From Vibrio pacinii DSM 19139 (GTDB taxonomy: Bacteria; Pseudomonadota; Gammaproteobacteria; Enterobacterales; Vibrionaceae), in the NCBI RefSeq assembly GCF_000711795.1, contig NZ_KL543978.1, positions 149,826 through 213,825 of the forward strand: DNA of 64,000 nt, given 5' to 3'. This document shows, one piece after another, positions 42,001 through 50,366 of the stretch. A program made the translations under genes and the position numbers. The notes under the pieces were generated by a model that worked only from the letters and a program-made list of their open reading frames with translations, did no database searches and had not been told where the DNA came from. Position 1 is the first letter of the stretch. The number at the start of each line of letters is the position of its first letter.

Positions 42001-42450
42001 ATGAGATTGAAAGCCTTGCTACTGGCCGTTTTTGCCTTAAGCCCTCTTGCTCACGCAGATCAAACCGACATTATGGCGCACAACGCGTACGCCCGTGCCA
42101 CGCCGCCCAATGCACCGACCAGTGCAGTATTCGTTGAAATCCTCAATCAAGGTGACAAAGATCGCTACATTGTATCTGCGTCAACGCCAGCCGCCGGCAA
42201 AGTAGAACTTCACGATGTGATTACCGAAGGCGATGTGATGAAAATGCGTCAGATCGAGCGCATCGAAGTGCCAAGTAAAGGAAAAGCAATACTTAAACCT
42301 GGTAGCCTGCATATTATGTTGTTCGACCTTAAGCAAGCGTTTGTAGAAGGTGAGCAGATAGACGTAGAGATTACGTTTGCCAATGGTGAACAACAAACCT
42401 TTAGTGCGCCAATCAAGAAAGTCATGAGTGGCATGAAACACCATCATTAA
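42001..42450 (+). CDS. Periplasmic copper chaperone PCuAC (DUF461)
   Basis: 149 residues. A signal peptide ends near residue 18 (ALSPLAHAD). The Cu(I) motif H-x10-M ... H-x-M is seen as HDVITEGDVMKM and GSLHIMLF. The C-terminus has a short histidine tail (MSGMKHHH) that may add copper binding. PCuAC hands copper to SCO or to CuA. I start at ATG 42001 because AAAGGA is well spaced for it; an ATG at 41995 overlaps the sco stop but is too close to that site. Confidence 0.9.
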   Translation: MRLKALLLAVFALSPLAHADQTDIMAHNAYARATPPNAPTSAVFVEILNQGDKDRYIVSASTPAAGKVELHDVITEGDVMKMRQIERIEVPSKGKAILKPGSLHIMLFDLKQAFVEGEQIDVEITFANGEQQTFSAPIKKVMSGMKHHH

Positions 42451-42460
42451 AAAATGACTT

Positions 42461-42488
42461 AACAAGGTGGGTAAGCTCCCACCTTGTT
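42461..42488 (+). terminator. Hairpin ending the copper operon
   Basis: AACAAGGTGGG (42461-42471) pairs perfectly with CCCACCTTGTT (42478-42488) around a 6-base loop. The T-rich tail is weak. Confidence 0.75.
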
Positions 42489-42838
42489 GATTAGATAATT
42501 GGTTTAAATGACTGCGCGAGCAAAGACGCCACTGTGGACTTTGCCAGAGTAAAGAGCTTCGTTTAAAAAGCTGACGACGTTTTATAAAAATTCAAAATGA
42601 ACAGCGTCAGTATAAGTGGTAAATCGACTTACAAGACGAAGAGTCTCCCGCCCCTCTTATTCACCAAACAAGCACACAATAGCAACATAAAATTCACATC
42701 ATCTCATTTCAATTAATTTTTCATGCTAATTTTCAATTACATCTAGACACATTATTTCAAGCCGCTAGTATATCGATCTCAGTTTGATATAACTGTTATT
42801 ACTATAACTCTATAAAACTATTCATTGCAGGGATAACT
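42489..42838. other. 350-base upstream region of sstT
   Basis: AT-rich stretch with no gene, repeat or clear operator seen. Presumably contains the sstT promoter; TTGATA near 42784 is a possible -35 box but the spacing to a -10 is unclear. Confidence 0.4.
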
Positions 42839-44053
42839 ATGCAACACAACTCACTTATTGCACGCTTTGCTCGTGGCAATCTGGTTTTGCAGATCCTAGC
42901 CGGCATCATTCTCGGTGTAGGTCTAGCGACTGTTTCTCCACAGCACGCTCAAAGTGTTGGATTACTCGGAAGCCTGTTCGTTGGTGCGCTCAAAGCCGTC
43001 GCCCCTATTCTCGTTTTTATTTTGGTCGCTGCCTCGATCGCCAATCAGAAAAAAAACCAGCATACCTATATGCGTCCAATCGTGGTGCTTTACCTTTTTG
43101 GTACGTTAACTGCTGCACTGACCGCAGTCGTACTTAGCTTTTTATTCCCAACCACATTAACGCTTGTAACAGGTGCCGAAGGCGCAACACCACCACAAGG
43201 TATTGCTGAAGTCTTAAATACTCTGTTATTTAAGTTAGTCGACAACCCAGTTAATGCTCTGATGAGTGCAAACTACATTGGTATTTTGGCATGGGCGGTT
43301 GGCCTTGGTCTGGCGTTACACCACGCATCAGCTACAACCAAAGCGGTATTTGAAGATTTGAGTCACGGCGTTTCGCAGATCGTTCGCTTCATTATACGTC
43401 TGGCTCCTTTTGGTATCTTTGGTTTGGTTGCCTCAACGTTGGCAACGACTGGTTTCGACGCCTTAGCTGGCTACGCTCAACTGTTGGCTGTTCTGCTGAG
43501 TTCAATGGTTATTATTGCTCTCGTAGTCAATCCAATCATCGTTTATGTCAAAACAGGCGAGAACCCGTACCCACTGGTACTAAGATGTCTGCGTGAAAGT
43601 GGCGTGACGGCCTTCTTTACCCGTTCAAGCGCTGCAAACATCCCTGTAAATATGGCGTTGTGTGAAAAGCTTAAGCTTGACGAAGATACCTACTCAGTCT
43701 CGATTCCTCTTGGTGCAACCATCAACATGGCAGGCGCTGCGATTACTATCACAACCCTGACTCTTGCTGCCGTTCATACAATGGGTATTGAAATTGACTT
43801 ACTGACAGCGCTACTACTCAGCGTCGTTGCAGCAGTTTCAGCTTGTGGTGCCTCTGGTGTTGCTGGTGGTTCGTTATTACTAATCCCATTGGCCTGTGGT
43901 CTGTTTGGTATTCCTAATGAAGTGGCGATGCAAGTGGTCGCGGTTGGCTTTATTATCGGTGTGGTGCAAGACTCTGCAGAAACGGCGCTGAACAGTTCAA
44001 CAGATGTCGTCTTTACAGCGGCGGTATGTAAAGCGAAACAAAAACAAGCGTAA
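42839..44053 (+). CDS. sstT: Serine/threonine:Na+ symporter
   Basis: Inner-membrane sodium-driven uptake of serine and threonine, dicarboxylate/amino-acid:cation symporter fold. The 404 residues agree closely with E. coli SstT (414) along the length: [55 protein letters not shown], and the C-terminal [17 protein letters not shown]. The start follows GCAGGGAT. Ended by a strong terminator. Confidence 0.96.
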   Translation: MQHNSLIARFARGNLVLQILAGIILGVGLATVSPQHAQSVGLLGSLFVGALKAVAPILVFILVAASIANQKKNQHTYMRPIVVLYLFGTLTAALTAVVLSFLFPTTLTLVTGAEGATPPQGIAEVLNTLLFKLVDNPVNALMSANYIGILAWAVGLGLALHHASATTKAVFEDLSHGVSQIVRFIIRLAPFGIFGLVASTLATTGFDALAGYAQLLAVLLSSMVIIALVVNPIIVYVKTGENPYPLVLRCLRESGVTAFFTRSSAANIPVNMALCEKLKLDEDTYSVSIPLGATINMAGAAITITTLTLAAVHTMGIEIDLLTALLLSVVAAVSACGASGVAGGSLLLIPLACGLFGIPNEVAMQVVAVGFIIGVVQDSAETALNSSTDVVFTAAVCKAKQKQA

Positions 44054-44067
44054 TCTTTGCTGATACT

Positions 44068-44099
44068 AAAAAAGCCTCGTCATCACGAGGCTTTTTTGT
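44068..44099. terminator. Strong bidirectional terminator after sstT
   Basis: AAAAAAGCCTCGT (44068-44080) pairs perfectly with ACGAGGCTTTTTT (44085-44097) around CATC. It also lies downstream of the converging Sel1 gene. Confidence 0.93.
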
Positions 44100-44130
44100 A
44101 TTTATAGAAAGGTGTTCAAACAATCGATGA

Positions 44131-45306
44131 CTAATGTTTGTCAATCGGTGACTGAGTAAAATCAAGACGCTCGCTACTCGTTTCCGAGGCTTGAACGTCC
44201 GTCTCATCGGTTAAGAGATCTTCAATCACCGTGGCAGGATCGGTCATGGTAAGCTCGTCATTCAGTTGCTCGGCGTCTATCGGCGCCGCAATACGGCTGT
44301 TATCATCAATCGGAATATTACGCTTGTAGAGTCGATTAAGTGCCTTAATGATTGAGTGCTTACTGACTTTTCGTTCACGAATTTTCTTAACAATCGGCTT
44401 AGCGAGACTTTGCAAACCAACAACCGTATCGACACCAATATGCATCGCGACCTGATCTCGTAAATTACGCGCAGAGTCATGACCAAGTTGCGCCGCTAAA
44501 AACAGCCAGATGTAAGCGATAGAGTTTCCATTTGGACGATGTTCCATCCACGTTTCTCCGGCTCTGTACATAGCCTCTAGATGGCCTTTTTCCGCCGCAC
44601 GCTCTATCCAATAACAACCGCGCTCAAAGTCTTGAGGCACACCCCATCCTTTGATGTAATTTAAGCCAAGCTTCATCCGACCTTGATTGCTTTTAAGCTC
44701 AGCAGCATCACGATAGTACTCGCTCGACTTGGTCGGGTTCTTTTGCGGATTGTTAGGCGATATCCACCAATCTCCCAAGAAAATCAGCGCATCAACATAA
44801 TTTTGTTCGGCCGCTGACTCCATAATGTCGAGCGCCTTGGCAACATTGATGTCGGTACCATGACCATTAAATAGCGCCATGCCCATTTCGTATTTATGCG
44901 GTAGACTGCCATCAGCCGCCGCAATACACACTTGCCAAAACTTCGCTTTCTCTTTAAGCACAAGATCTTGTTTCATCTTATTACTCAGACGTACAACTCC
45001 GTACATCCCAGTCACACTGTCAAGCTCAGCCGCTTTGGTATACCAGTGAAGTGCTTCTTTCAAGCGCGCTCTTTCTGCTTCTTTTGCCAAGTAAAGAATG
45101 GTCGGAAGATCGCCATTTTCTGCTTTAGCAATGCGTTCTTGTTGTTCTTGCTTGCGATGTTTTTCTATCGCCTTTCGTTGCGCGATACTACGTTCTCTGC
45201 GCTCTTGTTCTAAACGTTTTTTACGCAGTGACAGCGCCAGCATCCACATAAACATGCCCAGTAGCAGCAATCCGGTCGCACCAATGGCGATCCCTATTAT
45301 ATTCAT
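44131..45306 (-). CDS. Membrane-anchored Sel1-repeat protein
   Basis: 391 residues. An N-terminal membrane helix (about 5-26) precedes a highly charged coiled-coil stretch (about 28-60, many Arg/Lys/Glu/Gln). Sel1/TPR-like repeats fill about 65-285 (EALHWYTKAAELDSVTGMYG; YYRDAAELKSNQGRMKLGLN; GCYWIERAAEKGHLEAMYRA; IAYIWLFLAAQLGHDSAR). The C-terminus is acidic. Such proteins scaffold complexes; no specific role can be given. Convergent with sstT. Confidence 0.85.
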   Translation of the reverse strand: MNIIGIAIGATGLLLLGMFMWMLALSLRKKRLEQERRERSIAQRKAIEKHRKQEQQERIAKAENGDLPTILYLAKEAERARLKEALHWYTKAAELDSVTGMYGVVRLSNKMKQDLVLKEKAKFWQVCIAAADGSLPHKYEMGMALFNGHGTDINVAKALDIMESAAEQNYVDALIFLGDWWISPNNPQKNPTKSSEYYRDAAELKSNQGRMKLGLNYIKGWGVPQDFERGCYWIERAAEKGHLEAMYRAGETWMEHRPNGNSIAYIWLFLAAQLGHDSARNLRDQVAMHIGVDTVVGLQSLAKPIVKKIRERKVSKHSIIKALNRLYKRNIPIDDNSRIAAPIDAEQLNDELTMTDPATVIEDLLTDETDVQASETSSERLDFTQSPIDKH

Positions 45307-45678
45307 TCGTTCTTCTTTCGTGTATTAAGCTAATTATAATATCGGCAGCATACTCAAATGATTGAGTTTCTCAATCATACCCTATAACACACACACCACA
45401 TACTGCTATACCATTAGTGGATGCAATGCAGTTCACAAGCTAGAGCAATTGATTGTCTGCTCACTTTTGAGCTTATTTTTATAATAAAATTTTTTCGGCA
45501 ATAGTTACATAAACGACGATAATTTTAGTCAATCATTGTGCTTATCAAACCCTTCCGTGCCATATTTAAGACTAATTTATGAAAAATTGACCAAAAACAA
45601 TAGCAGAAATACATCACTTATTTTATAATGCGAATTAATGATTCAAAACATCATAAATTCTAACATTAGGGGCAGAAA
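45307..45678. other. 372-base divergent region with a palindrome
   Basis: Divergent promoter region of the Sel1 gene and nagB. ATGATTGAG (45358-45366) and CTCAATCAT (45370-45378) form a perfect inverted repeat around TTT, possibly an operator. A very AT-rich block lies near 45480-45500 and 45620-45640, where NagC could bind, but I cannot assign a NagC site. No gene seen. Confidence 0.4.
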
Positions 45679-46479
45679 ATGAGACTTATCCCATTAAACA
45701 AAGCCGCACAAGTCGGTAAGTGGGCAGCAGCGCACATCGTAAAACGTATTAATGACTTTCAGCCGACCGCAGATCGCCCATTCGTTTTAGGTTTGCCGAC
45801 TGGCGGCACACCTCTGGCGACTTACAAAGCGCTGATCGAACTGTATAACGCAGGCGAAGTGAGCTTTAAGCATGTTGTGACTTTCAATATGGATGAGTAC
45901 ATTGGCATCTCTGAAGATCACCCTGAGTCTTACCGTTCATTTATGTATAACAACTTCTTTAATCACATTGATATCCAAGAAGAAAACATCAATCTTCTTA
46001 ACGGCAACGCCGAAGATAATGAAGTTGAATGCCAACGTTACGAAGACAAAATCAAGTCTTACGGCAGAATTAACTTGTTTATGGGCGGCGTGGGCAATGA
46101 TGGTCACATTGCCTTTAATGAGCCGGCATCGTCACTCTCTTCACGCACTCGTATCAAAACCCTAACGGAAGATACCCGCATTGCTAACTCGCGCTTCTTT
46201 GATGGTGATATTGAACAAGTACCTAAGTACGCACTGACGATTGGTGTGGGTACACTGCTAGACTCTGAAGAAGTGATGATTCTGGTTACAGGTCACAACA
46301 AAGCTCTAGCACTGCAAGCTGCGGTAGAAGGCAGTGTTAACCATCTATGGACAGTTTCTGCACTGCAACTGCATCCTAAATCGGTTATCGTTTGTGACGA
46401 AGCAGCCCAGCAAGAACTCAAAGTAAAAACGGTTAAGTACTTTACAGAGTTAGAAGCAAAAAATATTGTCGGTTTCTAA
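45679..46479 (+). CDS. nagB: Glucosamine-6-phosphate deaminase
   Basis: Converts glucosamine-6-phosphate to fructose-6-phosphate and ammonia, linking chitin and GlcNAc use to glycolysis. The 266 residues equal E. coli NagB. Catalytic residues are seen in FNMDEYIGI (Asp72) and [14 protein letters not shown] (Asp141, His143, Glu148), with [12 protein letters not shown] nearby for the allosteric/phosphate site. It stands alone, away from nagA, as in V. cholerae. The start follows TTAGGGGC. In the same region as chiA, both serving chitin use. Confidence 0.97.
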   Translation: MRLIPLNKAAQVGKWAAAHIVKRINDFQPTADRPFVLGLPTGGTPLATYKALIELYNAGEVSFKHVVTFNMDEYIGISEDHPESYRSFMYNNFFNHIDIQEENINLLNGNAEDNEVECQRYEDKIKSYGRINLFMGGVGNDGHIAFNEPASSLSSRTRIKTLTEDTRIANSRFFDGDIEQVPKYALTIGVGTLLDSEEVMILVTGHNKALALQAAVEGSVNHLWTVSALQLHPKSVIVCDEAAQQELKVKTVKYFTELEAKNIVGF

Positions 46480-46500
46480 ATCTAAGAATCTAAGACGAAT

Positions 46501-46533
46501 AAAAAATCCGAGTTTAATACTCGGATTTTTTGT
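46501..46533 (+). terminator. Terminator after nagB
   Basis: AAAAAATCCGAGT (46501-46513) pairs perfectly with ACTCGGATTTTTT (46519-46531) around a 5-base loop. Confidence 0.93.
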
Positions 46534-46603
46534 TGTCGCCCATCGAAAAGGTATGGCGACACCACCACCAGCCACTCTCGTTAACACGGGTCAACAGTGA
46601 CCG

Positions 46604-48040
46604 TTACCGCAGAAAAAGACTTGATAACAGTTTAACCAACAACTTGGGATAATTAAGCAATAGATGACTACGCGGCAACCATGATGGTGTCACCATTACG
46701 GTTTTAGCATGTGAAAAGGTATAGAACCCTTCTTTGCCATGGTAGTGGCCAATTCCCGACTCGCCAATACCACCAAATGGCGCATCATCCGCCGCGACAT
46801 GCAGTAAAGTATCGTTGATCACTACGCCTCCACTGTGGGTCTGTTCAACCACCTGTTGTTGCAGCACCTGATTATCTGACATCAAGTACAGTGCGAGCGG
46901 TCGAGGCCGTTCGTTGACAATAGTAAAGGCGTCACTTAGCTGTCGATAACTGATAATGGGCAAGATCGGACCAAAAATTTCCTCTTTCATCAATAACATT
47001 GAGTGAGTCACCCCAGTGATAAGATTTGGCAACATTTGCCGCTCATTCAACTGGACATCCTCAAGCGTATGAATGGTTGCCCCTTGTTGCTTGGCGTCAG
47101 ACAAGTAAGTCTGCAAACGTTGATATTGACGCTCATTAACGATCTGGGTTATCGGCACTAGCTGCCCCTTGCGAACAAAACGCTTTTTGTACTTGGCCAA
47201 ATAGGTATTGATGAACAGCTGCTCTTTACCTTCCGGTAGCAAAATATAGTCAGGGGCAACGCAAATCTGCCCGGCATTGATTGATTTCCCGATCATAATG
47301 GCATCGACGGCGCGTTTTATATCAGCATCATCGCCAATGATAACGGGCGATTTTCCACCTAATTCTAACGTCACTGGGGTTAGATTTTTCGCCGCAGCCT
47401 GCGCAACCAAACGCCCCACTGACGTCGAACCAGTGAAAATTAGATGATCAAAGGGTAAGGATGAAAAACTCTCCGCAATGTCGGCTTCACCTTCAATAGC
47501 AAAGATATGATCCTCAAGCGATGCACATATTTCGCTCAGCACTTGATTGGTGTGTGGCGTGTACTCACTAAGTTTAACCATAACGCGATTACCGGCAGCT
47601 AACGCGGTCACGATAGGGCCAAGGCTAAGAAAGATTGGAAAATTCCACGGCACAATTACTCCGACGACCCCAACGGGCTGGTACTCAACTTTTACCTTTG
47701 ACGGTGAGAGCAATAATCCGGCGTGACGACGGCTTGGCTTCATCCATTTTTTTACGTGTTTGATGGTGTAATTAATATGGTTTACGGCGGGTAGAAGATC
47801 GCTGATCAAACTATCGAATTCGCTCCGAAATCCGTAATCGTTTTTCAATGCCTCAACTAGGTCATCTTGCCGAGCAAGTAACTGTGCTTTTAAGCGCGTC
47901 AGCAACGCGATTCTTTGAGCGTGATCTGGGTACGGATCATTGTGATAGAGTGCCTGAACTTTTTGATACAACTGCTCAAGCTCTTGCTTATTTTTGACAT
48001 GTTCCTTATGCCAGCGATTCAAATCGACCACTTTTTCCAT
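46604..48040 (-). CDS. Aldehyde dehydrogenase, coniferyl-aldehyde/ALDH3 type
   Basis: NAD(P)-dependent aldehyde oxidation. The 478 residues match the coniferyl aldehyde dehydrogenase (CalB-like) branch, with a C-terminal hydrophobic tail (SHLLLNYPKLLVKLLSSLF) as in membrane-bound ALDH3 proteins. Catalytic residues lie 34 apart: Glu in LELGGKSP and Cys in NAGQICVAPDY, with VGVIVPWNFP and the NAD-binding FTGSTSVGRLV. The true substrate, probably long-chain or aromatic aldehydes, is unknown. I start at ATG 48040; a TTG just before is in frame. Confidence 0.92.
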   Translation of the reverse strand: MEKVVDLNRWHKEHVKNKQELEQLYQKVQALYHNDPYPDHAQRIALLTRLKAQLLARQDDLVEALKNDYGFRSEFDSLISDLLPAVNHINYTIKHVKKWMKPSRRHAGLLLSPSKVKVEYQPVGVVGVIVPWNFPIFLSLGPIVTALAAGNRVMVKLSEYTPHTNQVLSEICASLEDHIFAIEGEADIAESFSSLPFDHLIFTGSTSVGRLVAQAAAKNLTPVTLELGGKSPVIIGDDADIKRAVDAIMIGKSINAGQICVAPDYILLPEGKEQLFINTYLAKYKKRFVRKGQLVPITQIVNERQYQRLQTYLSDAKQQGATIHTLEDVQLNERQMLPNLITGVTHSMLLMKEEIFGPILPIISYRQLSDAFTIVNERPRPLALYLMSDNQVLQQQVVEQTHSGGVVINDTLLHVAADDAPFGGIGESGIGHYHGKEGFYTFSHAKTVMVTPSWLPRSHLLLNYPKLLVKLLSSLFLR

Positions 48041-48136
48041 CAATAGCTACCAACTCATTCAAACAATTTACTCATAGTAGTAAGTTTTTGCTCTAATGTC
48101 GCTAAACAGGTCGCCTGCAATGGTCAATTATTGTCT

Positions 48137-48205
48137 AAAAAGGAAAACGCAGCGCCATAGACATCAGCTTGTGGGGGACAGGAGCATGTTTCATCGGCGC
48201 TGCGT
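48137..48205 (-). terminator. Terminator-like hairpin, possible end of an unassigned minus-strand RNA
   Basis: ACGCAGCGCC (48147-48156) and GGCGCTGCGT (48196-48205) form a perfect 10-base stem with a 39-base loop. On the minus strand the stem is followed by TTTTCCTTTTT, like an intrinsic terminator. It lies after the divergent sgrR promoter and before the aldehyde dehydrogenase start, so it could end a small RNA or act as a leader attenuator. Confidence 0.45.
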
Positions 48206-48357
48206 GTAGAACCACCTACCAAATCAGTAAGCCAAATTATTGTGCCACTGAATAAGGAAAGGTAACACTGAGATCTTTTTCCTGCCTTTGTTCCCCATTT
48301 ACCTGATAACGGCGACTTTTAAACGAAATAATCTGGAAAAAGCGCGAAAACAGGAAC

Positions 48358-48384
48358 AAAATGAGATTTATCATGACTCATTTT
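48358..48384. promoter_or_regulatory. Inverted repeat next to the sgrR ribosome site
   Basis: AAAATGAG (48358-48365) and CTCATTTT (48377-48384) with an 11-base spacer, directly before AGGAG of the sgrR-like gene. SgrR represses its own gene in E. coli, so this could be its operator; an mRNA hairpin is the alternative. Confidence 0.4.
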
Positions 48385-48398
48385 AGGAGTGTTTTGCT

Positions 48399-50159
48399 GT
48401 GTCCGAGCTTAACTTGCTGCGCTATTACTCGCGCCTAGTGTCATTTGGTGTCGGTGACGAAGTGAAAACAACCCTGCCAGATGTCGCCAATATCCTCTGC
48501 ACCAGTCCTCGACATGCGCGCAACCTTCTCAGTCAAATGCAACAACTGGCTTGGCTCACGTGGCAACCAAAATCAGGCCGTAACCAACGTTCAACCTTAT
48601 TCCTTCGGCCCTCACTCGCTGAATTGAAAAGACAATTGGCGAGCGAACGAATTTTGCAAGGTCAATATGAAAAGGCGCTGTCACTGCTTAATCAAGATCA
48701 ATTAGCATTTGGCCAACTACTGCAAAGAACCTCCGGCGCATCATTGCGCGAGGGCTTGATGCATATTCAGCTAACCTATAAGCGCGCCTTTGAGCACTTG
48801 GTGCCCCATCAATTACAGCGTTCCAGTGAGCGTTATTTACTGCGTCAAATCTATTGCTGTTTAGTGGCAAGTAGTAACGACGGTCAACTTGAAGCCCAAC
48901 TTGCTCATCATTGGAACTACGATGAATCCTCTCTTGAATGGTCTTTCTTTCTTCGCCCTGGGCTCACTTTTCATAATGGCAAGCCCATTAGCGCTGAATG
49001 TATTGTTGCGTTGTTTGACAAACTGGTTCTACTTGACGATTACCGCAGTGAACTCAATCACTTGGTTCGGGTTTATTCACCCGGAGCTAACCGCGTGGTA
49101 TTTCAACTCAGTGAACCCGACCAAGGCTTTGGAGGGTTGATCTCCGGGGTCAAGTATTCGATTCAACCTCCTGAGCAAGTCAACCTATCCGCCCCTATGC
49201 TAGTGGTAGGATCTGGGCCCTTCGAAGTGACTGAGCACTCACACACCAAGCTGTGCCTTAGGGCCTTCGAGCGTTATTACGCTTGTCGTGCCTTGACTGA
49301 TCAAGTGACCATTTGGCATTTAGATGAAAGCGAACTTGGCGACAAGCAACAAATTGAAACCAATCAACCCGGAGCATCACTGCGCCCGTCCTGTCATTAC
49401 TATGTTGCCCATGCGGTAGGAAAAAGCAAAGCTGTTGAAAGTGAGATCAAGCAGAGCAGAACTGAAGATGGTTGTATGTTTGTGCTATTCAATCAATGCG
49501 CCAATGTCGTGCTCAGTGAGCAGCAGCGTCGCTATCTCTCGACCTATATTACGCCACAAAAAGTCTACCAGTACCTCGACCAAACTGGCCAGTTGTTCGG
49601 CTGTGAACTAGCGAGTAACTTACTGCCGATTTGGCATAAAATTACCCGACCAACCATGCCTAAAACTGACTTGCCGCCACAGATCGATATTGCCATCTAC
49701 GATTACAGTTCGCTGCGCCATTGCGCTCTCGCAGTCAAACACTTACTTGAGCAACTAGGAGTGACGGTAACTATCAATAGCTATAGCTACCGAGAGCTCA
49801 CCGCGTTGTCTATCTCGGGCCAATTAACGGAGTCTGTGATTATCACCAACATCAATTTGGACGATAACCGCCACGCCTCGGCGTTTAACAGCTTGTATCA
49901 TAATCCGATCATCCAACGCTGCATTGGTGAGTCATCCAAGCAGTGGCTAATGGAACACCTCACTTCGCTGCGTGCTCAAACCCAACTACATGACTACTTA
50001 GAGGCACTTGAACCGATCGCTTCTGCATTGATCAATCAATTTTGGTTAGCGCCACTGTTTCACCACCGACAAACTCTGCGCTTTCAGGGCGTTTTGAATG
50101 ATGTTGAACTGACGAACTGGGGTTGGCCAGATATTCGCAATGTGTGGTCGACGGACTGA
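48399..50159 (+). CDS. sgrR: SgrR-family transcriptional regulator with solute-binding domain
   Basis: 586 residues with no signal peptide, so cytoplasmic. The SgrR-type N-terminal DNA-binding domain spans about 1-115 (LPDVANILCTSPRHARNLLS, WLTWQPKSGRNQRSTLF). A periplasmic-binding-protein (SBP family 5) domain spans about 150-580 (LAHHWNYDESSLEWSFFLRP, GLTFHNGKPISAECIVALF). In E. coli SgrR activates the small RNA SgrS under sugar-phosphate stress. Whether this is the true orthologue or an SgrR-like paralogue is open. Start GTG after AGGAG. The adjacent oligosaccharide locus may supply a ligand. Confidence 0.85.
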   Translation: MSELNLLRYYSRLVSFGVGDEVKTTLPDVANILCTSPRHARNLLSQMQQLAWLTWQPKSGRNQRSTLFLRPSLAELKRQLASERILQGQYEKALSLLNQDQLAFGQLLQRTSGASLREGLMHIQLTYKRAFEHLVPHQLQRSSERYLLRQIYCCLVASSNDGQLEAQLAHHWNYDESSLEWSFFLRPGLTFHNGKPISAECIVALFDKLVLLDDYRSELNHLVRVYSPGANRVVFQLSEPDQGFGGLISGVKYSIQPPEQVNLSAPMLVVGSGPFEVTEHSHTKLCLRAFERYYACRALTDQVTIWHLDESELGDKQQIETNQPGASLRPSCHYYVAHAVGKSKAVESEIKQSRTEDGCMFVLFNQCANVVLSEQQRRYLSTYITPQKVYQYLDQTGQLFGCELASNLLPIWHKITRPTMPKTDLPPQIDIAIYDYSSLRHCALAVKHLLEQLGVTVTINSYSYRELTALSISGQLTESVIITNINLDDNRHASAFNSLYHNPIIQRCIGESSKQWLMEHLTSLRAQTQLHDYLEALEPIASALINQFWLAPLFHHRQTLRFQGVLNDVELTNWGWPDIRNVWSTD

Positions 50160-50194
50160 AATTGAGCGGACAATAATTAGTCCACTCAATTTTC
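50159..50194 (+). terminator. Terminator of the sgrR gene
   Basis: AAATTGAG-x-GGAC (50159-50171) pairs with GTCC-x-CTCAATTT (50180-50192), then TCTGT. It overlaps the stop codon by one base. Moderate T-run. Confidence 0.7.
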
Positions 50195-50366
50195 TGTATC
50201 GTAAACAGCAGCCTCAAAACGATCAACGCTGACAGCAACTCGAGCTCTGTCAGCGTAATGACTAACATTGATTGCGTTATCCTTGAGCACAGTTACCTGT
50301 GTACGCCAAATAGATTAGCCGACACAAATTATTAGCCAACACTATGCCAATCAATCAGCATTAAGG

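Noticed and set aside
48147-48205. attC / VCR integron repeat
   Set aside because: The stem lacks the RYYYAAC and GTTRRRY core sites and stands alone, with no integron gene cassettes nearby.
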